From positions 7,525,801 through 7,589,800 of the forward strand of contig CM051033.1 of NCBI GenBank assembly GCA_027627225.1: a stretch of 64,000 bases of DNA, in the 5' to 3' direction. The position numbers and the translations under genes were made by a program. Below the pieces are notes generated by a model. The model was not told the origin of the DNA. It did not search any database and saw only the letters and a program-made list of their open reading frames with translations. Shown in pieces: positions 1 through 12,282 of this stretch. Numbering within the stretch: the first letter of the stretch is position 1; each line of letters starts with the position of its first letter. Origin of the DNA: Congeria kusceri (taxonomy: Eukaryota; Mollusca; Bivalvia; Myida; Dreissenidae).

Positions 1-290
1 GGTGAAGAACAGTTTTTCTATTTCTAATAATGGTGACCTTGACCTTGATCCCACCCACCCCCTATGCAATCCCAAGCGATGTCTTGATAAAATGTATCTT
101 TGTATGAAATTAAATTACAATAGCTCAATTCGTGATGTAATTGAGAGGAAAACGTTTTTCTATTTTTTGTAACGGCGACCTTGACAGTGACCCATCCACC
201 CCCTATGTAATCCCAAGCCAGGTGTCGATATAAGGTATCTATGGATGAAGTTTCATTAAAATATTTCAATTCGTTCTCAAGTTAGAGAGC
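1..290 (+). repeat. Two units of the 'gaccttgacc' tandem repeat family
   Basis: Two degenerate units of about 150 bp. Each carries, in order, a 'gtgaccttgacc' box, a 'caatcccaag' box, 'gatataaggtatctatg', 'gaagtttcatt' and 'ttctattttt'. The same unit recurs at 9,391-9,630, 22,735-23,490 and 38,650-39,365, always in this orientation. Apparent ORFs on the minus strand here are only read-through of the unit. Such arrays are common in bivalve genomes. No coding function is seen. Confidence 0.8.
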
Positions 291-302
291 TGAAACCAAA
301 AA

Positions 303-740
303 TTGACTCCGCCTGAAAATGAAAAATTAACATTGGGCAATAACTCCGGAATTATAAAGTGCAGAGTAACGGTTCTTGTACATGCACTTGTCAATGAGAT
401 ATATCCACCTATGAAGTTTCAAGTTAATACCTCTTATAGTCTAAGAGTTGTGCTCCAGGCAAGAAAAATTAACAAAGGGCAATATCTCCAGAATAATGAA
501 GTGCAGTGTAACGATTCTTGTGCACTGCACTTCTCCTGAATGAGATTTATTCACCTATGAAGTTTCAAGTTAATACCTCTTATAGTCTAAGAGTTATGCT
601 CTAGGAAAAAGTGAAGTATGAAAAATTAACAAAGGGCAATAACTCCAGAACCATGAAGTGCAGAGTAATGGTTCTTGTGCACTGCATTTCTCCTTAATGA
701 GATCTATCCACTCATGAAGTTTCAAATTAATAGCTGAAAC
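303..740 (+). repeat. Tandem repeat, three units of ~140 bp
   Basis: Three diverged units share 'aaaaattaacaaagggcaat', 'aactccagaa', 'gaagtgcagagtaacggttc' and 'tcaagttaatacctcttata'. The 78-codon opening at 303-539 is a by-product of the repeat. No gene is supported. Confidence 0.7.
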
Positions 741-1320
741 AGTTTTGAAGTTATGAAAAAAAACAACATGAAAAATGTGGACGGACTGACAGACAGACGG
801 ACGGACCTACATACATGGTGATTACTATAGGGCATCCCCAAAAAATTTGGTTGGCCGTAATTAAACAAAACAACTTCTGGGGTAAAAATTCCACAAAATA
901 GACATGTGTCTGTAGGACATGGATGCCCCCACATTCCACTGGTTGTCACAAAGCTCTGCTGATGTCGGAAAAAACTGCACCAAAATACCCAGGTGCACAA
1001 GTTCACTTGGTGATGAATATGTTAATAAAGTTTCATCAATGTAGCGTTATACTTTTCGAGTTACATGCGACACAATTCCAAAAATGTATTTTGTTTAGCT
1101 AAAAAAGGGTCAGAACTCTGACGTTGGAAAGAACTGCGCTAAAATACCCAGGTGCACAAGTTCACATGCTGATAAATATGTTTACAAAGCATCATCGCTC
1201 TAGCGCGTAACACAAATATCCGACGGACTGACGGGCCAGACGGACGGACAAGCGCAAATCTATATGCCCCCCAGCCCCCCCCCTCCCTCTAAAAGTGGGG
1301 GCATAAAAACAGAAATTAAA
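741..1320 (+). repeat. Repeat tail with GGACGGAC boxes and G-rich terminus
   Basis: Two blocks each contain 'aaaatacccaggtgcacaag' followed by a run of gacgg/gacag boxes (about 779-810 and 1,220-1,250). The block ends at a C-rich/G-rich stretch and 'gggggcataaaa'. This is the usual 3' tail of short-unit bivalve repeats and probably closes the array to its left. Confidence 0.55.
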
Positions 1321-1639
1321 TATGTGGATCTACATGCATTTATTTCAAACACAAACATCATTTCCTACATATTCTACTACCGTATAATATATTTCATTTA
1401 AAAAACATTTTGATGTAAAAAGTGTACCCCGAAATTCAAACCCAAGTCGATCGGTTGATCAGTAGACACGCATACAACTACACAATCTATCCTTGCTTAA
1501 ACCTAGCGGTAACTAAAGCTACATTCAATTGTATCTATAATTTAATCCAAAATAAGTAATACAAACATCTCCAAATATACACGAACATACTTCAATCAGG
1601 TCAATGGTTTTGCACTATAGTTTCCAACAAGATTGTCGA

Positions 1640-2545
1640 AGTTGACTATACAGCCATATACGGTCACACTTCCCCACCTCGACCGCCATGTTTTTAAAAA
1701 AAATCAAAATTATCTAACGAAATTTGGTACAGGGTCACCCAAGTAACATTTCTGTGAAATTATTTCGAAATTCAAACAGTGGTTTCCTAAAAAGAATATT
1801 GTCAAGGTTGCAATGCTGCAAGCCATATATGTTCAAACTTCCTAACTCCCTGGTGGTCATGTTTTTTTACAAATCAACATGAATATAATGGGATTTGGTA
1901 GAGGATCACCTAACAAACATCTCTGTGAAATTATTTTGAAATCCCAAGTGGCTTATTGCAAGAAGACTGTGAAAAATGCCTATATGACAATATACGGTTG
2001 ACATTCCCCACATTCCCCACCCCCTTTCGGCCATTGTTTTTAATGCATCAAAATTATTTGCGGGATTTAGTAGAAGGGAACCCAAGAAACATTAATGTTA
2101 AATTATTTTTAAAACCACAAGTGGTTTTCGAAAAGAAGATTGTTAAAGTTGCCTAAACAGCCATACATCATTGGCAAACTTTCACACATCCAGGTGGCCA
2201 TGTTTTTTAACAAATCAAAGTTATTTAAAGGAATTTGGTGGGGTGTCACCCAAGTAACATTTCTGTGAAATTTCTTTAAAATCCAGCGAGTGGTTTCTTA
2301 CAAGATTTTGTTATGTTCCAAAGCTTTTGGTTATCATGGCAACCAGAGTTGTACAGATATTCCACCGAATAGTAGGAATATGATTAAGGACCACCCCAGG
2401 AACATTCCTGTTTTTGTTAAAATCCACCAAGAGGTTTCAGAGAAGTTGTTTGAAGTAAATTGACAACACATGACAAACAAAGGACACCTGACACTGGACA
2501 GAGACTTTGTGATTCGATGAAAATGCTCAGGTGAGCTAAAATGTC
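1640..2545 (+). repeat. Tandem repeat of ~170-bp units ending in CAGGTGAGCTAAAA
   Basis: About five diverged units share 'ggtcacccaagtaacatttc', 'tgtgaaattatttcgaaat', 'aagtggtttc' and 'ggtggccatgtttttt'. The array closes with 'gaaaatgctcaggtgagctaaaa' near 2,520-2,543. A one-unit fragment of the same family with the same closing stem is at 31,240-31,365. The 66-codon ORF at 1,956-2,156 lies inside one unit and is not a gene. Confidence 0.7.
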
Positions 2546-2559
2546 ACTGTGACCAAAAT

Positions 2560-4240
2560 AACAGAAATTCCATTTAAACATGTTGACATTGTTTTTAGAC
2601 AGATCATATTGTACTGATGTTTTTCAAACTTCATTATTTTTTGTTGTACCATAAAACGCCTTCATGGCATGTTATTCCGCGTTGTTCACATTGTTTTCAA
2701 CTGTAAGGGTCAGAGTAGCACTGGTTACATTGTGCAAAAGTGATATTAAAGAACAATGTGTTAATGGATCTGTGGTTAAGATTCAATGAGTTAACAACAG
2801 CTTTCTCATTCCAATTTAATTTCCTTTCAGATTCTGATTTAATCCTAAAGTCATTGCAGAAGAAATGCAATAATTAACACCTGACTTCCTTAACCTGGTT
2901 ATACTTTGAGCATTTTATTTTACATTCTACTGGTTTTGACCCCTAGAGGGCTAGGAATAACCCTAAAACTGTAAATGTAGGCAGTATAAACAAAAGATAC
3001 ACAAATGCAAGTTTAGAATAAAATTCCACCAATAACTAACACAATTCAGACAGAAGAGCCAACCAAATACCTGAAATTTAAATAGACTTTTATAGCTACT
3101 GATCAATACAAATTGCAAATACACTCAAACAGCATCAATGTCATCAGGGCTAATAATAACAGATATTCAATAAAAACATGTCAACATGGTTTGTTAAGAC
3201 ACAGAAAGAAATAAAGTTGTATAAATTGCAAAATAAACGTGTTTCAGTTTATTTAAGTAAAAGATAAATGTTAAAATATCGCTACAAAAAGAAGCATGCA
3301 CTTGAGTAAGTTGCGATTTACGCATGGCATTTACTGATGAAAATACATGCATAACTGGTGACAGTAAAACAAGAATCCTCAAAATGTGCACAAAACTGAC
3401 GTGAAACTGAAAACTAAAAGGAGTTGGTTTGATTTTTAAGTGGCAAACAAATACGTATCAGATAGCAAATTTGTACTTTGTGAATTTTTATAAACTTTAA
3501 AACTTGACAGACTCTGCAGAATCTTTATTGTATAATTTCACAGATGTTAAATCATGTATTAGGACGTACCAGAAATGTTGACAAATAAGAATGGATTTCT
3601 TCTCTTTTACCCAAGAATGTTTTCTGTGCAATTAGGTGTTTTAAGTATAAACTGATGCAAGCACACACAAAATATATATTGGGCTTGGCATGTCTGGTGG
3701 GAATGCTGGAGGCCACAAGTCACTAAATAATTGTTTGACCAGAGTTCTGCCCAGTGTTGAAATGTAAAACACCCACTGACACATGCACACACAATGGACG
3801 AAATGCACAAAAGAATTCATCATGGGATTGGCACTGTTTCTGCTTAAAATGTCTGGTTTGAGAGCAGGGGCCACAGGTAACTAAATAATCTGGACTGGAC
3901 TGGAACATGCCTATTATATGTGCAAGAAGGCATCTTGCTGAGTACTAAGCACTTCATTATAATAAACAAGAAGTTACAGGGAACCGACACAGATAAATAA
4001 AACTCGCTCACAATACAACTGGAACTTGCCATAAAATTTGGCTTGGTACTGACCTTCCATACACCAAGCTACAAATATCATCAAGATCAACAAGAATATT
4101 TGTAGAAACATGGTGCCCGATGACGCTTTGACCCCTCAATATAGCCTTGATCTTAAACCTAAGAATCTGATTCATATGGAGACTTATTGTCATTTTAAGG
4201 TTAACATTCGTTTAAAGCCTTAAAATCCATTTTAAATGTT
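2560..4240 (+). repeat. Copy 1 of a long duplicated segment (right half)
   Basis: This block aligns by eye with 31,370-34,530 in the same order. Shared landmarks are 'ttgacattgttttcagacag', the 'accataaaacgc' block, 'attctactg', 'gatactgatcaatacaaatt', 'catgtctggtggga' and 'gaacttgcca'. Its left part also matches 8,640-9,130, 11,340-11,750, 17,440-17,990 and 30,430-30,850. There is no terminal repeat, poly(A) or ORF to suggest a retroelement, so a segmental duplication unit is more likely. Small minus-strand ORFs at 3.2-4.2 kb are not supported as genes. Confidence 0.6.
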
Positions 4241-5027
4241 AAGTCAGGAGAAATAAAAAATAAGAGCTAGTTCATGCTAGTAACATGTCGTCTATTTAGG
4301 CACAAATTCGTGTTATTTAATTGCAAAATAGCTCAATCTATGACAAAGTTATAGTCAGAACAAGGCAAAAGCTGATCTTGACGTTTGACCACTCAGAATG
4401 ACCTTTGACGTATTGATCTTGTTTATATGCACTTCATGTTGTCTCACTGAAGTTAACATTTGTGCCAGGAATTTTGTAAAATCCACTTAAGTTGCAGCAC
4501 AGACAAACAAAGTGTCAATTTTGCCCTTTGACTTCTATGTGTAACATTGACCTGTAACCTGATTTATGAGAGCTAAACACCAGCTCATCACAGCAAACAT
4601 TTATGTCAAGTAATTCTAAGATCCTCCATCCCTATAGTATGGACAAGCAAAAACTGCCAATTTATTATGAAAGGACAATTACTCCCTGAAAAAATATCAG
4701 ACCAGAACGACCTGACAATATGCGCATGACCTCTTGATAGGGATGCTACGTATAAAGTTTCATTGGATTCAAGTTTTTAGTTCCCGAGATCTCCTGCGGA
4801 AATGAAAATATTTGATTAACATTTATTATTTTTCATATAAAAAGGGCTATAACTTCCTAAAAAATATCACACCAGAACGACCTGACAATATGCGCATGTC
4901 ACCTTGGAACGGAAGCTACAAATGAAGTTTCATTGAATTTGGGTTATTGGTTCTTAGGGTCTTGTGTGGAAACAAACATTTCCTTAGAAAATGTTGAATT
5001 TCAAATCACAGGGCAATAACTCCCTGA
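4241..5027 (+). repeat. Diverged ~165-bp repeat units
   Basis: The clearest pair starts near 4,690 and 4,856. Both carry 'accagaacgacctgacaata' followed by 'tgcgcatg' and 'aagtttcattg'. The earlier stretch (4,330-4,640) has weaker copies with 'tgacctttgac' boxes. No coding signal is seen. Confidence 0.5.
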
Positions 5028-6070
5028 ACAAGAGCTGTCAGAGGACAGAACACTCCACTATTCAAAGTATTTAAGTTGGTACATATCTTGAGAAGTGGAA
5101 GGGGCATACATTTGTTGAAATACACATCTGATTTATGGCAAATTATTTCATCAAATTAGTCCAAGTTTCAACTAAATAACTTGCGTAGTTTTAAAATAAT
5201 AAGAGTTTTGAATATAAACTTTAACAAGAAAATCTAAGTGACAAAGGGGCATAACTCTGGCTGAATGCAATACAGAGTTATAGGGGGGTTGCCCCTGATA
5301 ATGAAGTTGATGACAAAGGTATGTTCCCATTTTTAAGTGAATAACTTATGTAGTTCTAAGTTACAAATAAGTTTTGAATATAAACTTTAACCTGAAAATG
5401 TATGTGAAAAAGGGGCATTACTCTGACAAAATACTAAACAAAGCTATAGGGGATGTTGCCCCTGACACTGAAGTTGAAGACAAAGGTATTAAAAGTGGTT
5501 TAAAGTGAATAACTTATGTAGTTCTGCAGTTAAAAAACTTCTGAATTTATCTTTAACCAGAAAATATATGTGAAAAATGGGCATAACTCTGTCCAAATAC
5601 AAAACTGAGTCATAGGGAATGTTGCCCCTGTTATTGAAGTTGATGACAAAGGTATACTGTTCAATTTTCATGTGAATAACTTGTATACTTCTGCAGTTAC
5701 AAAAATGTTGAATATAAACTTCAACCAAAAAATCTATGTGAAAAAGGGGCATCACTCTGTTAAAATACAAAACAGAGTTATAGAGAATGTTGCCCCTGAC
5801 ACTGGCGTTGATGACAAAAGTATTTTCCAAGTTTCAAGTGAATAACTTCTGTAGTTTTGAAGTTACACAACTTTTGATCATAAACTTTAACCTGAAAATC
5901 TTTGTGAAAAAGGGACATAACACTGTCACCATACAGAACAGAGTTATGGGGAATGTCGCCCCTGATACTGAAGTTGATGACAAAGGTATGTTCCAAGTTT
6001 CAAGTGAATCAATCGTGTAGTTTTGAAATTACAAGACTTTTGAATAAAAACTTTAACCAAATTCAGACAC
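5028..6070 (+). repeat. AAGAGCTGTCAGAGGACAG element, six ~150-bp units
   Basis: The element opens with 'aagagctgtcagaggacag' at about 5,029. It then repeats a unit containing 'ggggcataactctg', 'aaaatacaaaacagagttat', 'gttgcccctgatactgaag', 'gttgatgacaaaggtat' and 'aataacttatgtagtt'. It closes with 'gacacggacgccg' before a TTA microsatellite. A second copy with the same start and end motifs is at 14,620-15,325, and a start fragment lies at 21,218. Repeat-derived ORFs on both strands (5.5-6.0 kb) are discounted. Confidence 0.75.
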
Positions 6071-6086
6071 GGACGCCGTTTTGATG

Positions 6087-6104
6087 TTATTATTATTATT
6101 ATTT
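6087..6104. repeat. (TTA)n microsatellite
   Basis: About six uninterrupted TTA/ATT triplets immediately follow the repeat array. 6,105-6,230 holds nothing recognisable. Confidence 0.8.
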
Positions 6105-6229
6105 ATGTACAACATCAAGTGTTAGGATGTGCCTATGCACATCCTATGTCCATGCGGTAAAAAAAATCCTGATTTGACAGTACATTCCCTAGATAACTGA
6201 ATTATTTATCCACAAAAAAACATGGAAAA

Positions 6230-7060
6230 CATTTTTTTTTAAATGACTATTTTAATGCTAAATTGAAGAAAAATTAACTAAATTACATTCAATCTGCTGC
6301 AAGTGAAGGACAACATTGCTACTTGACATGAAAATTACTTAATGTCTAATGTTAACAGATTGAATCTACTAATTGTGACACTTATTTTCCAACAATTATG
6401 ATTACAGAGTAAATACCAAACAATTATGCGACCACTTATAAATATCTGCCTTTGTGCATCCATCGTAGAATCAAAGCAAATAGCCCCGGCACTAAAGCAC
6501 AATGACAGCATTCAAGGTATTGTCAATTTTGTATGCAATTATGATTATACTATATCACAGTAGCCCTCAGAGATAATTATAATTGGGCCATAAATCATTG
6601 ACGATCTGTTCATATATCTCAGGTGTCTAAATGCAGACAAAATGCATTTATAATAGTCTATTAATAGTCTAAGGATACACAATTATTTTCGGTATGTTGA
6701 CAAGTTCTCATTTCCAAATAATCTGTAGTTTTTTTTTAAAATAAGTATTTCAAGTGACAAATGGAACATAATTACGCTATAATTACACTTTCCAGTTCTT
6801 ATATAAACAATAAACCGCAGTCCTGTACCAAAAAGAGAATTTTATTGCGCACTGCATTTCCTCCACAACTGAGACCATAATTGTTTTAACCAAAATATCT
6901 GTATACTCAATAGACTGTCTACAGTATGGCTGAAATAACAACTTTAACTGCTAAGATATTTTTCCCATCTCAATACCCCTAAAGAGACTACCAAATTATG
7001 AATACATATAAATAGCACATACATTTTTCAGGTCACGCTATGATACCATGATACAGTCAT
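6230..7060 (+). repeat. Duplicated segment, copy 2, left block
   Basis: Collinear with 14,390-14,610 plus 15,330-16,003. Shared landmarks are 'gctaaattgaa', 'acaacattg', 'aatgttaacagatt', 'aaagcacaatg', 'aattttgtatg', 'aattatgattatac', and 'tgataccatgata' at the right edge. The other copy carries an inserted repeat element that this one lacks, so this copy shows the empty site. Confidence 0.65.
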
Positions 7061-7112
7061 GTCAATTTTTTCGAAAGAATCTTACATATATTTGTCATTT
7101 GATATGTTTATG

Positions 7113-7613
7113 TAAGGCCAACATTACAATTAACTTTGTTTGCCATTGCCTACCTACCCGACGAAAGTCCCGACTCGACAGTTTTTTCTTTGTTAAATCA
7201 AACCAGTTTTTTATATTCTATATTTTCTTTGGGTTAAATAAAAGCTCGCTCTTCTTCCAGTTTGGTCGTTTTCTACTGGGTTAACAAATTAACTGTATCA
7301 GCTTGGTCCTTGTATTTCAATAGGTCATATCAAAATGCAATTCTTATCATGTTTTATCAAACTTGTGAAAACTACCGACTGTTTGCTGGCATTCATTGTC
7401 TAATTAAAGATGATTGCTAGCAAGCTCTTGTCATATCAACAGACACTTGATTATATTATCAAAAGCAACATTTGTGTTATACGCTATATTTTGACGATAA
7501 ATGGATCATAAATTTGCAATAAAAAAATATATATATATATTGCCTACCTACCTACCCGTTACCAGCAACCTTGGGTAGGCAATGGCAAACAAACACTTTT
7601 TTAAGGTTGGCCT
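7113..7613. mobile_element. MITE with AGGCCAAC termini
   Basis: The left end reads 'taaggccaacatta' then 'gtttgccattgcctacctac'. The right end is its inverted partner, 'gggtaggcaatggcaaacaa' then 'aaggttggcct'. The terminal repeat is imperfect and about 45 bp. A shorter relative lies at 56,226-56,473. There is no transposase ORF. The element interrupts the duplicated segment, whose sequence resumes near 8,060. An (AT)n run lies inside at about 7,523-7,541. Sequence between 7,614 and 8,060 has no recognised feature. Confidence 0.65.
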
Positions 7614-8059
7614 GACAATGATTAAGATGCGTGTTTATATGTTCATTATTTTGTTTTATAAATGTTTGAACGGATGGGCTTGCTTACTGTTTGGAATAAA
7701 GTTCTTCTTCTTCTTCTAAGATTTAATGCCGCAGTCCTCAGAATATAGTTCAATACATCTTCAACTGGCATAAGTTCTAATGAACGTAAATGAGTTTTTT
7801 TCACCTGAAAACTGTTTCTTATTTACGAAATGCAATTTATAATGTCTAGGTTCGAAAACGCTTGGTCCGAACGGAATACACACTCATGCACATACTGATT
7901 TACTCCAGAGGCATCACCAGCTATCGCATACAGAAACAAAACCATTAAAAAATACAAAAACGGTATTTTTTTACCGATTTCAATGCGTTTTTTTGTATTT
8001 TGATTGGTAAGATGTCCATTAGGAACGATTTCGGCAAAATTGTATTTAAACTACATATT

Positions 8060-9130
8060 TATGGACTGCAGCTTTAAATACCACATTTGTGATTGCATAT
8101 CTTCAGTGAATCTTGAAATTAAGATTCCTCCTAAAATCTTCGAACTGCAAGACATTTTGGAATTGCCTACTGAAATAGTTCCAATATTACAACTATTACA
8201 ACGATTTCAAACAAGGCTTTCATTGGTTTGGACATAAATTGTTTAGGTCTTGAAGTACAACGTAATTAAGGCATTTCAATAGGTTGCATTTGAAAAGAGC
8301 AGAATCATGAGAATAGGCTCCTGAGCAAGTCTTACTGCTAAACAATCCAAATGATCTGAAATGTGAATCAAACAAAAAGTTTTCCAAAATGGTATATAAT
8401 GTTGATCAGAAGTTTACAATGCCAATTTCCATGGGCATAATCCTTGGTATATTTTCTTAAATACTCGTACCGGTATCCTATTGAAAATATTTTAACTAAA
8501 GGTGCACTTAATGGAAAATTTTGAATACCAAAGTTTGCTGTTTTTTTTAAGATGAATGGATATAAACCTATTCTAGTATTCTTAAATATCCAATTAAAAT
8601 TTAAAATTTTACTTCATGTGTACATAGTGAAAGATTTTGTATAACAAAACTTGTGGTTATTTGATCAGGGCTATTTGACACAAAGGAATTCACTGGGGAT
8701 GGGAATCTCATTTTTCGAGCTTTTCAAATTTTGTAGTGTCTATTGGTTAGTTTTCGAATATCATAATTGGACCATAGAATTTGGAAGGCATATTATTTCA
8801 TCTAAACTTGTCTGCATTTTTTATCAAAGTAGCACTGGTAACTTCGTGCCAAAGATATATTAAAGAGAAATATGTTAATAGATCTGTGATTGTGCTTCTG
8901 TGCGTAAACAATGCTTTCACATTCCAATTTAGGGTAAGTTGCAAGAGATATGATATGCTTAGCAACTAAATGTCTTTATTTATATACTTAGAGAAGTGTT
9001 TTATTTTATTTAACCTTCTACTGATTCTGTATCTATAACTGAACCATCAAATACAGTCATTTTTAACAAAGTATGCCACAATGTAATAGCAGAGTAAAAT
9101 GGACAAAGAACCAACACAATTTAGACAGGA
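8060..9130 (+). repeat. Duplicated segment, copy 2, right block
   Basis: Collinear with 17,050-18,010. Shared blocks include 'cattttggaatt', 'aattgtttaggtcttgaa', 'atgagaat', 'acaaaggaattcactgggga', 'tagcac(t)g(g)taacttcgtgcc' and 'aatatg.taatagat.tgt'. The ORFs at 8,651-8,969 are chance readings of this noncoding unit. Confidence 0.65.
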
Positions 9131-9184
9131 AGAGGCATGAGCAAATCCTGTATGATACACTGATACTATGGCCCTAGGTGGCTC

Positions 9185-9390
9185 ATCTAAAGGGCTAAGG
9201 AACTAAATTGTTCTGAGCAAGTTTCATGAAGATTTGGCTAAGAATGTGGCCTCTAGAATGTTCAGAAGCTTTTTCTTCAATTTGGTCTGGTGACCTAGTT
9301 TTTGACCCCATGTGACCCGGTTTAGAACTCGTCCTAGATATAATTGGGACAAATGTTCTGAGCAAGTTTCATGATTATTGGGCTATAAAG
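9185..9390 (-). repeat. Repeat fragment, antisense to the copy at 63.3 kb
   Basis: It contains 'ttctgagcaagtttcatga', 'aatgtggcctctagaatgtt' and 'tgacctagtttttgacccca'. These are the reverse complement of the unit seen at 63,320-63,720. It is a fragment of a dispersed tandem-repeat family. Confidence 0.6.
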
Positions 9391-9630
9391 TTTCATCAAT
9401 CTCATGCAATGTCTCACTATACGGTATCTATAAATTGAGTATTTCAATTTGTTCTCGAGTTGTCAAGCAGAAACTTTTTTTTCTATTTTTAGTAACAGCG
9501 ACCTTGACCCCAACCAACCCACCGCCCCAAATGCAATCCCAAGTAAAGTATTGCTTTCGGGTATCTATGTATGAATATTCATTCTCGATTAAGAGAATGG
9601 AAATCAGAAGTTGATTCCGCCACCCCACCC
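9391..9630 (+). repeat. 'gaccttgacc' repeat family, single unit
   Basis: One unit with 'tatctataaattgagtattt', 'agcgaccttgaccccaacc', 'atgcaatcccaag' and a closing 'agaagttgattccgcc'. It is related to 1-290, 22,735-23,490 and 38,650-39,365. Confidence 0.65.
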
Positions 9631-9639
9631 ACGGGAATG

Positions 9640-10080
9640 TAAATGTCGAAGTGTAAAAAGGACCATAATTTTGACAAATTTCAAACTTGAGTTTTCATAA
9701 TTAGCCTATGGGTTCATTTTAATATAGAGAATAAGAGTTTTATGTTTGAATGAAATCCCTCTAGCCATTTCTGAGAAACAACTTTAAAAACTGTAACATA
9801 TCTCAATAGCTTATATGTAAAATTTCTAAGTGTAAAAAGGCCCACATTTTTGACAAATTTTAAACTAGAGTTACCAAACTTAGCATATAGGATCATTTAT
9901 ATATGTGGAATAAATGTTTTCAGTTTGAATAAAATCCCTCCAGCTCTTGCTGAGAAACTAGCTTACCGGAAAAACTTTACTCTTTAACCTAGCCTGGACG
10001 GCTGATGTATCAAGATACCGAGGTGCACATGCAAACATATGTTTGCAAATCTATATAAACCCTGAAAGAGGGGACATAAA
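9640..10080 (+). repeat. Two ~165-bp units ending in 'gggacataaaa'
   Basis: Two units start 'aagtgtaaaaagg.cc' and share 'attttgacaaattt', 'agcctatgg/agcatatagg' and 'gaaatccctc.agc'. The tail 'aaaccctgaaagaggggacataaaa' is of the same type as the tail at 1,300. 10,085-10,480 contains no recognised feature. Confidence 0.55.
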
Positions 10081-10479
10081 ACATAAGTAATAACCTCAAC
10101 ATAACGCTGTAGCATATTACGTTTTAAGAATTTTACTTAAGTACAATCTAAGTTTATGCTCATGCTAATAGGGCTCCAGACCCTCGACAGCAGCACATAT
10201 TTTCAGCGCGATGTGAGGTTTTGCGAACCATTTATCAGTCTAGGGTTGATTAACAACATCTTAACGGTGTTTGATGACTGGCCTGTTATTATGTATAGAG
10301 TATAATGATTTCCTTCATCACCGCAGTTGCATTATGGGAGACTTGTGATGTGCTCCCCCACTCAAATAAAGTACTTTCAACTTAGTGGACATGAAATATG
10401 TAGCTACTATACACAAAGATCAGAGGCGACACTATACACCGACAATAAGTTACAGAAAACCATTCAACATATATAATAT

Positions 10480-11750
10480 ATCAATTATGGTCTTAAACAA
10501 GTTTCCTTGAAAAATATGGCTTAAAATTTGCAGGTGTTAATATTTTTACAGTTTACTGTTTATCTCCAATCTACTATGCATTCCATAATTATGTGTCTTC
10601 CTGAAATCTTGTAATTCAAGAATGTTTGGAAATGCCTACTGAAAGCTTCAAGTGTGATACTATTAAATTAATTCTTGTATTACAACTCCATGTACTTCAA
10701 TCAGTAATATTTAATGATTGGTATAATATACATTTGTTACTGAACTGATTTTGGCATGAATATTCTGACATAAATGTTTGGTGAAGTATATCTGAAACTA
10801 ATAGAAATTCAATATGATTTATTTCAAAAAGATCAATACTACTGGGCTAATGAACAAGTCACAGGCAATCTGTAATATCTGATGTGAAAATGGCACACTG
10901 TGCTATTCATATAGCCATCTGAAAGGTTTATAAAGGTTTATAATGTTGATAAATAGTAGTTTACATTGCCACTTAGAATGGGCATAAACCGTGACAAGTC
11001 TTGTTAAATATCCCACAGTACCCCGGTAAATATTCCACAGTACCCCGGTAAATATCCCACAGTACCCCGGTAAATATTCCACAGTACCCCGGTAAATATC
11101 CCACAGTACCCCGGTAAATATTCCACAGTACCCCGGTAAATATCCCACAGAACCCCAGTAAATATTCCACAGTACCCCGGTAAATATCCCACAGTACCCC
11201 GGTAAATATCCCACAGTACCCCGGTAAATATCCCACAGTATCCCGGTAAATCATTGGACTTGAGATCATGAAGGTTTACTTGTAAGAAACAGATATTTCA
11301 CCAACACACCAGAATGTATAATTCAAATATAATGGCTATTTTAGAATGACCATTTATTACAAAAGAATTCACCGTGGAGGGGGATCACATTCATCTAGAG
11401 CTATTGAAATCTTGAAGCGTCTACTGCTGTGTTTTCAAACTTCCTTATCGTTTGTTGGGCCATAGAACGATTGGGCCATAGAACGATCGTATGGCATTTT
11501 ATTTCCACTAGAGCTATTTACTTTATGTTCAACTGAAATCTCAAAAGGGCTTTGTGCCAGAGATATATTCAACATCAATATGTAAATATATTTGTGGTTT
11601 TGCCTTTGTGCTTTGACCATTCCTTTCACATTTCAATTAAAGCCTTAAAGTCAGTCGCAAGACATTTAATATGCTCTGCAACTAAATTTCTTAAATTCAT
11701 AGTTTATACATTCTACAGCTTAACCTCTTTGAACTTTACTTGACTTTCGA
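10480..11750 (+). repeat. Duplicated segment, copy 3, interrupted by a 22-bp array
   Basis: The left part (10,600-10,970) resembles 8,150-8,420 ('tttggaaatgcctactgaa', 'tattacaact', 'gaacaagt'). The right part (11,340-11,750) carries the 'aaagaattcac.gtggagg', 'gttgg.ccatagaacg' and 'tttgtgccagagatatatt' blocks of the unit. The 22-bp tandem array at 11,005-11,253 sits between them. Confidence 0.55.
11005..11253. repeat. 22-bp tandem array, ~11 copies
   Basis: The unit is 'taaatatYccacagtacccc' plus 'gg' (22 bp), repeated about 11 times. Units with 'ttcc' and 'tccc' largely alternate, giving a partial 44-bp higher-order pattern. 22 is not a multiple of three and the unit lacks minus-strand stops. 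The minus strand is therefore open in all three frames with the same GYLPGYCGIFTGVLW-type peptide. This explains the three overlapping ORFs of 62-103 codons, none of which is a gene. Confidence 0.95.
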
Positions 11751-11894
11751 CCGGTACCAAGATTATGTGTTTGATAAACACACACGCCCCCGGTTGGTGC
11801 CGGATAGCCCATTTCTTATTCCAAATTAGGTCAAGGTCATATTAGCGAATGACATACTGGACGGCATGGAAAACCAGGAGGTCAGTGCTTTGAC

Positions 11895-12262
11895 TGCTTA
11901 AGATCTCAGTGCTGCATTTGACACGGTGGACCACGACATTCTGCTAGAAGTGTTGAAAAATCAGCATGGATTGTGCCGCACAGATCTAAACTCGGTTGAT
12001 TGCTATTTGAGACCACGCTGTAGAGTTAGTGTCAAATCAACCGTCTCATCTCCACGTCCGTTACATTGTAGTGTCCCCTAGGGTAGCTGTTTAGGTCCCT
12101 GGCTCTATCTTACATACCCAGGCGCCTTATTTGATGTCATTCCGCAGTCGATATCTGTCTATGGTTTTGCTTATGACCATACAGCCATCAAACGTTTTCG
12201 ACCAACATCGATTGAAAACGAGGTACAAGCAATCCATGCACTGGAATCATGTGCAGTAACAA
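11895..12262 (+). pseudogene. LINE reverse transcriptase, 5' portion (dead)
   Basis: Plus-strand translation from 11,902 gives the palm motif DLSAAFDTVDHDIL (first catalytic Asp), then 'VP*GSCLGP' and 'YGFAYDHT'. These correspond to the VPQGS and YADD blocks of jockey/CR1/L2-type non-LTR retrotransposon reverse transcriptases. Damage is clear. The Gln of VPQGS is a TAG stop (12,079-12,081). The first Asp of the FADD catalytic pair is Tyr (TAT, 12,072-12,074). The upstream endonuclease domain is not visible. The gene continues at 12,829 after two nested insertions. Clade assignment is by motif memory only. Confidence 0.85.
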
Positions 12263-12282
12263 TAAATTTTCATTGGCATCTG

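Noticed and set aside
11005..11253. CRISPR-like short direct repeats
   Set aside because: Units are contiguous with no unique spacers, in a eukaryotic context.
10903..11269. Three overlapping minus ORFs of 62-103 codons with repeated GYLPGYCGIFTGVLW
   Set aside because: Product of a 22-bp tandem array without stops; the same peptide appears in all frames.
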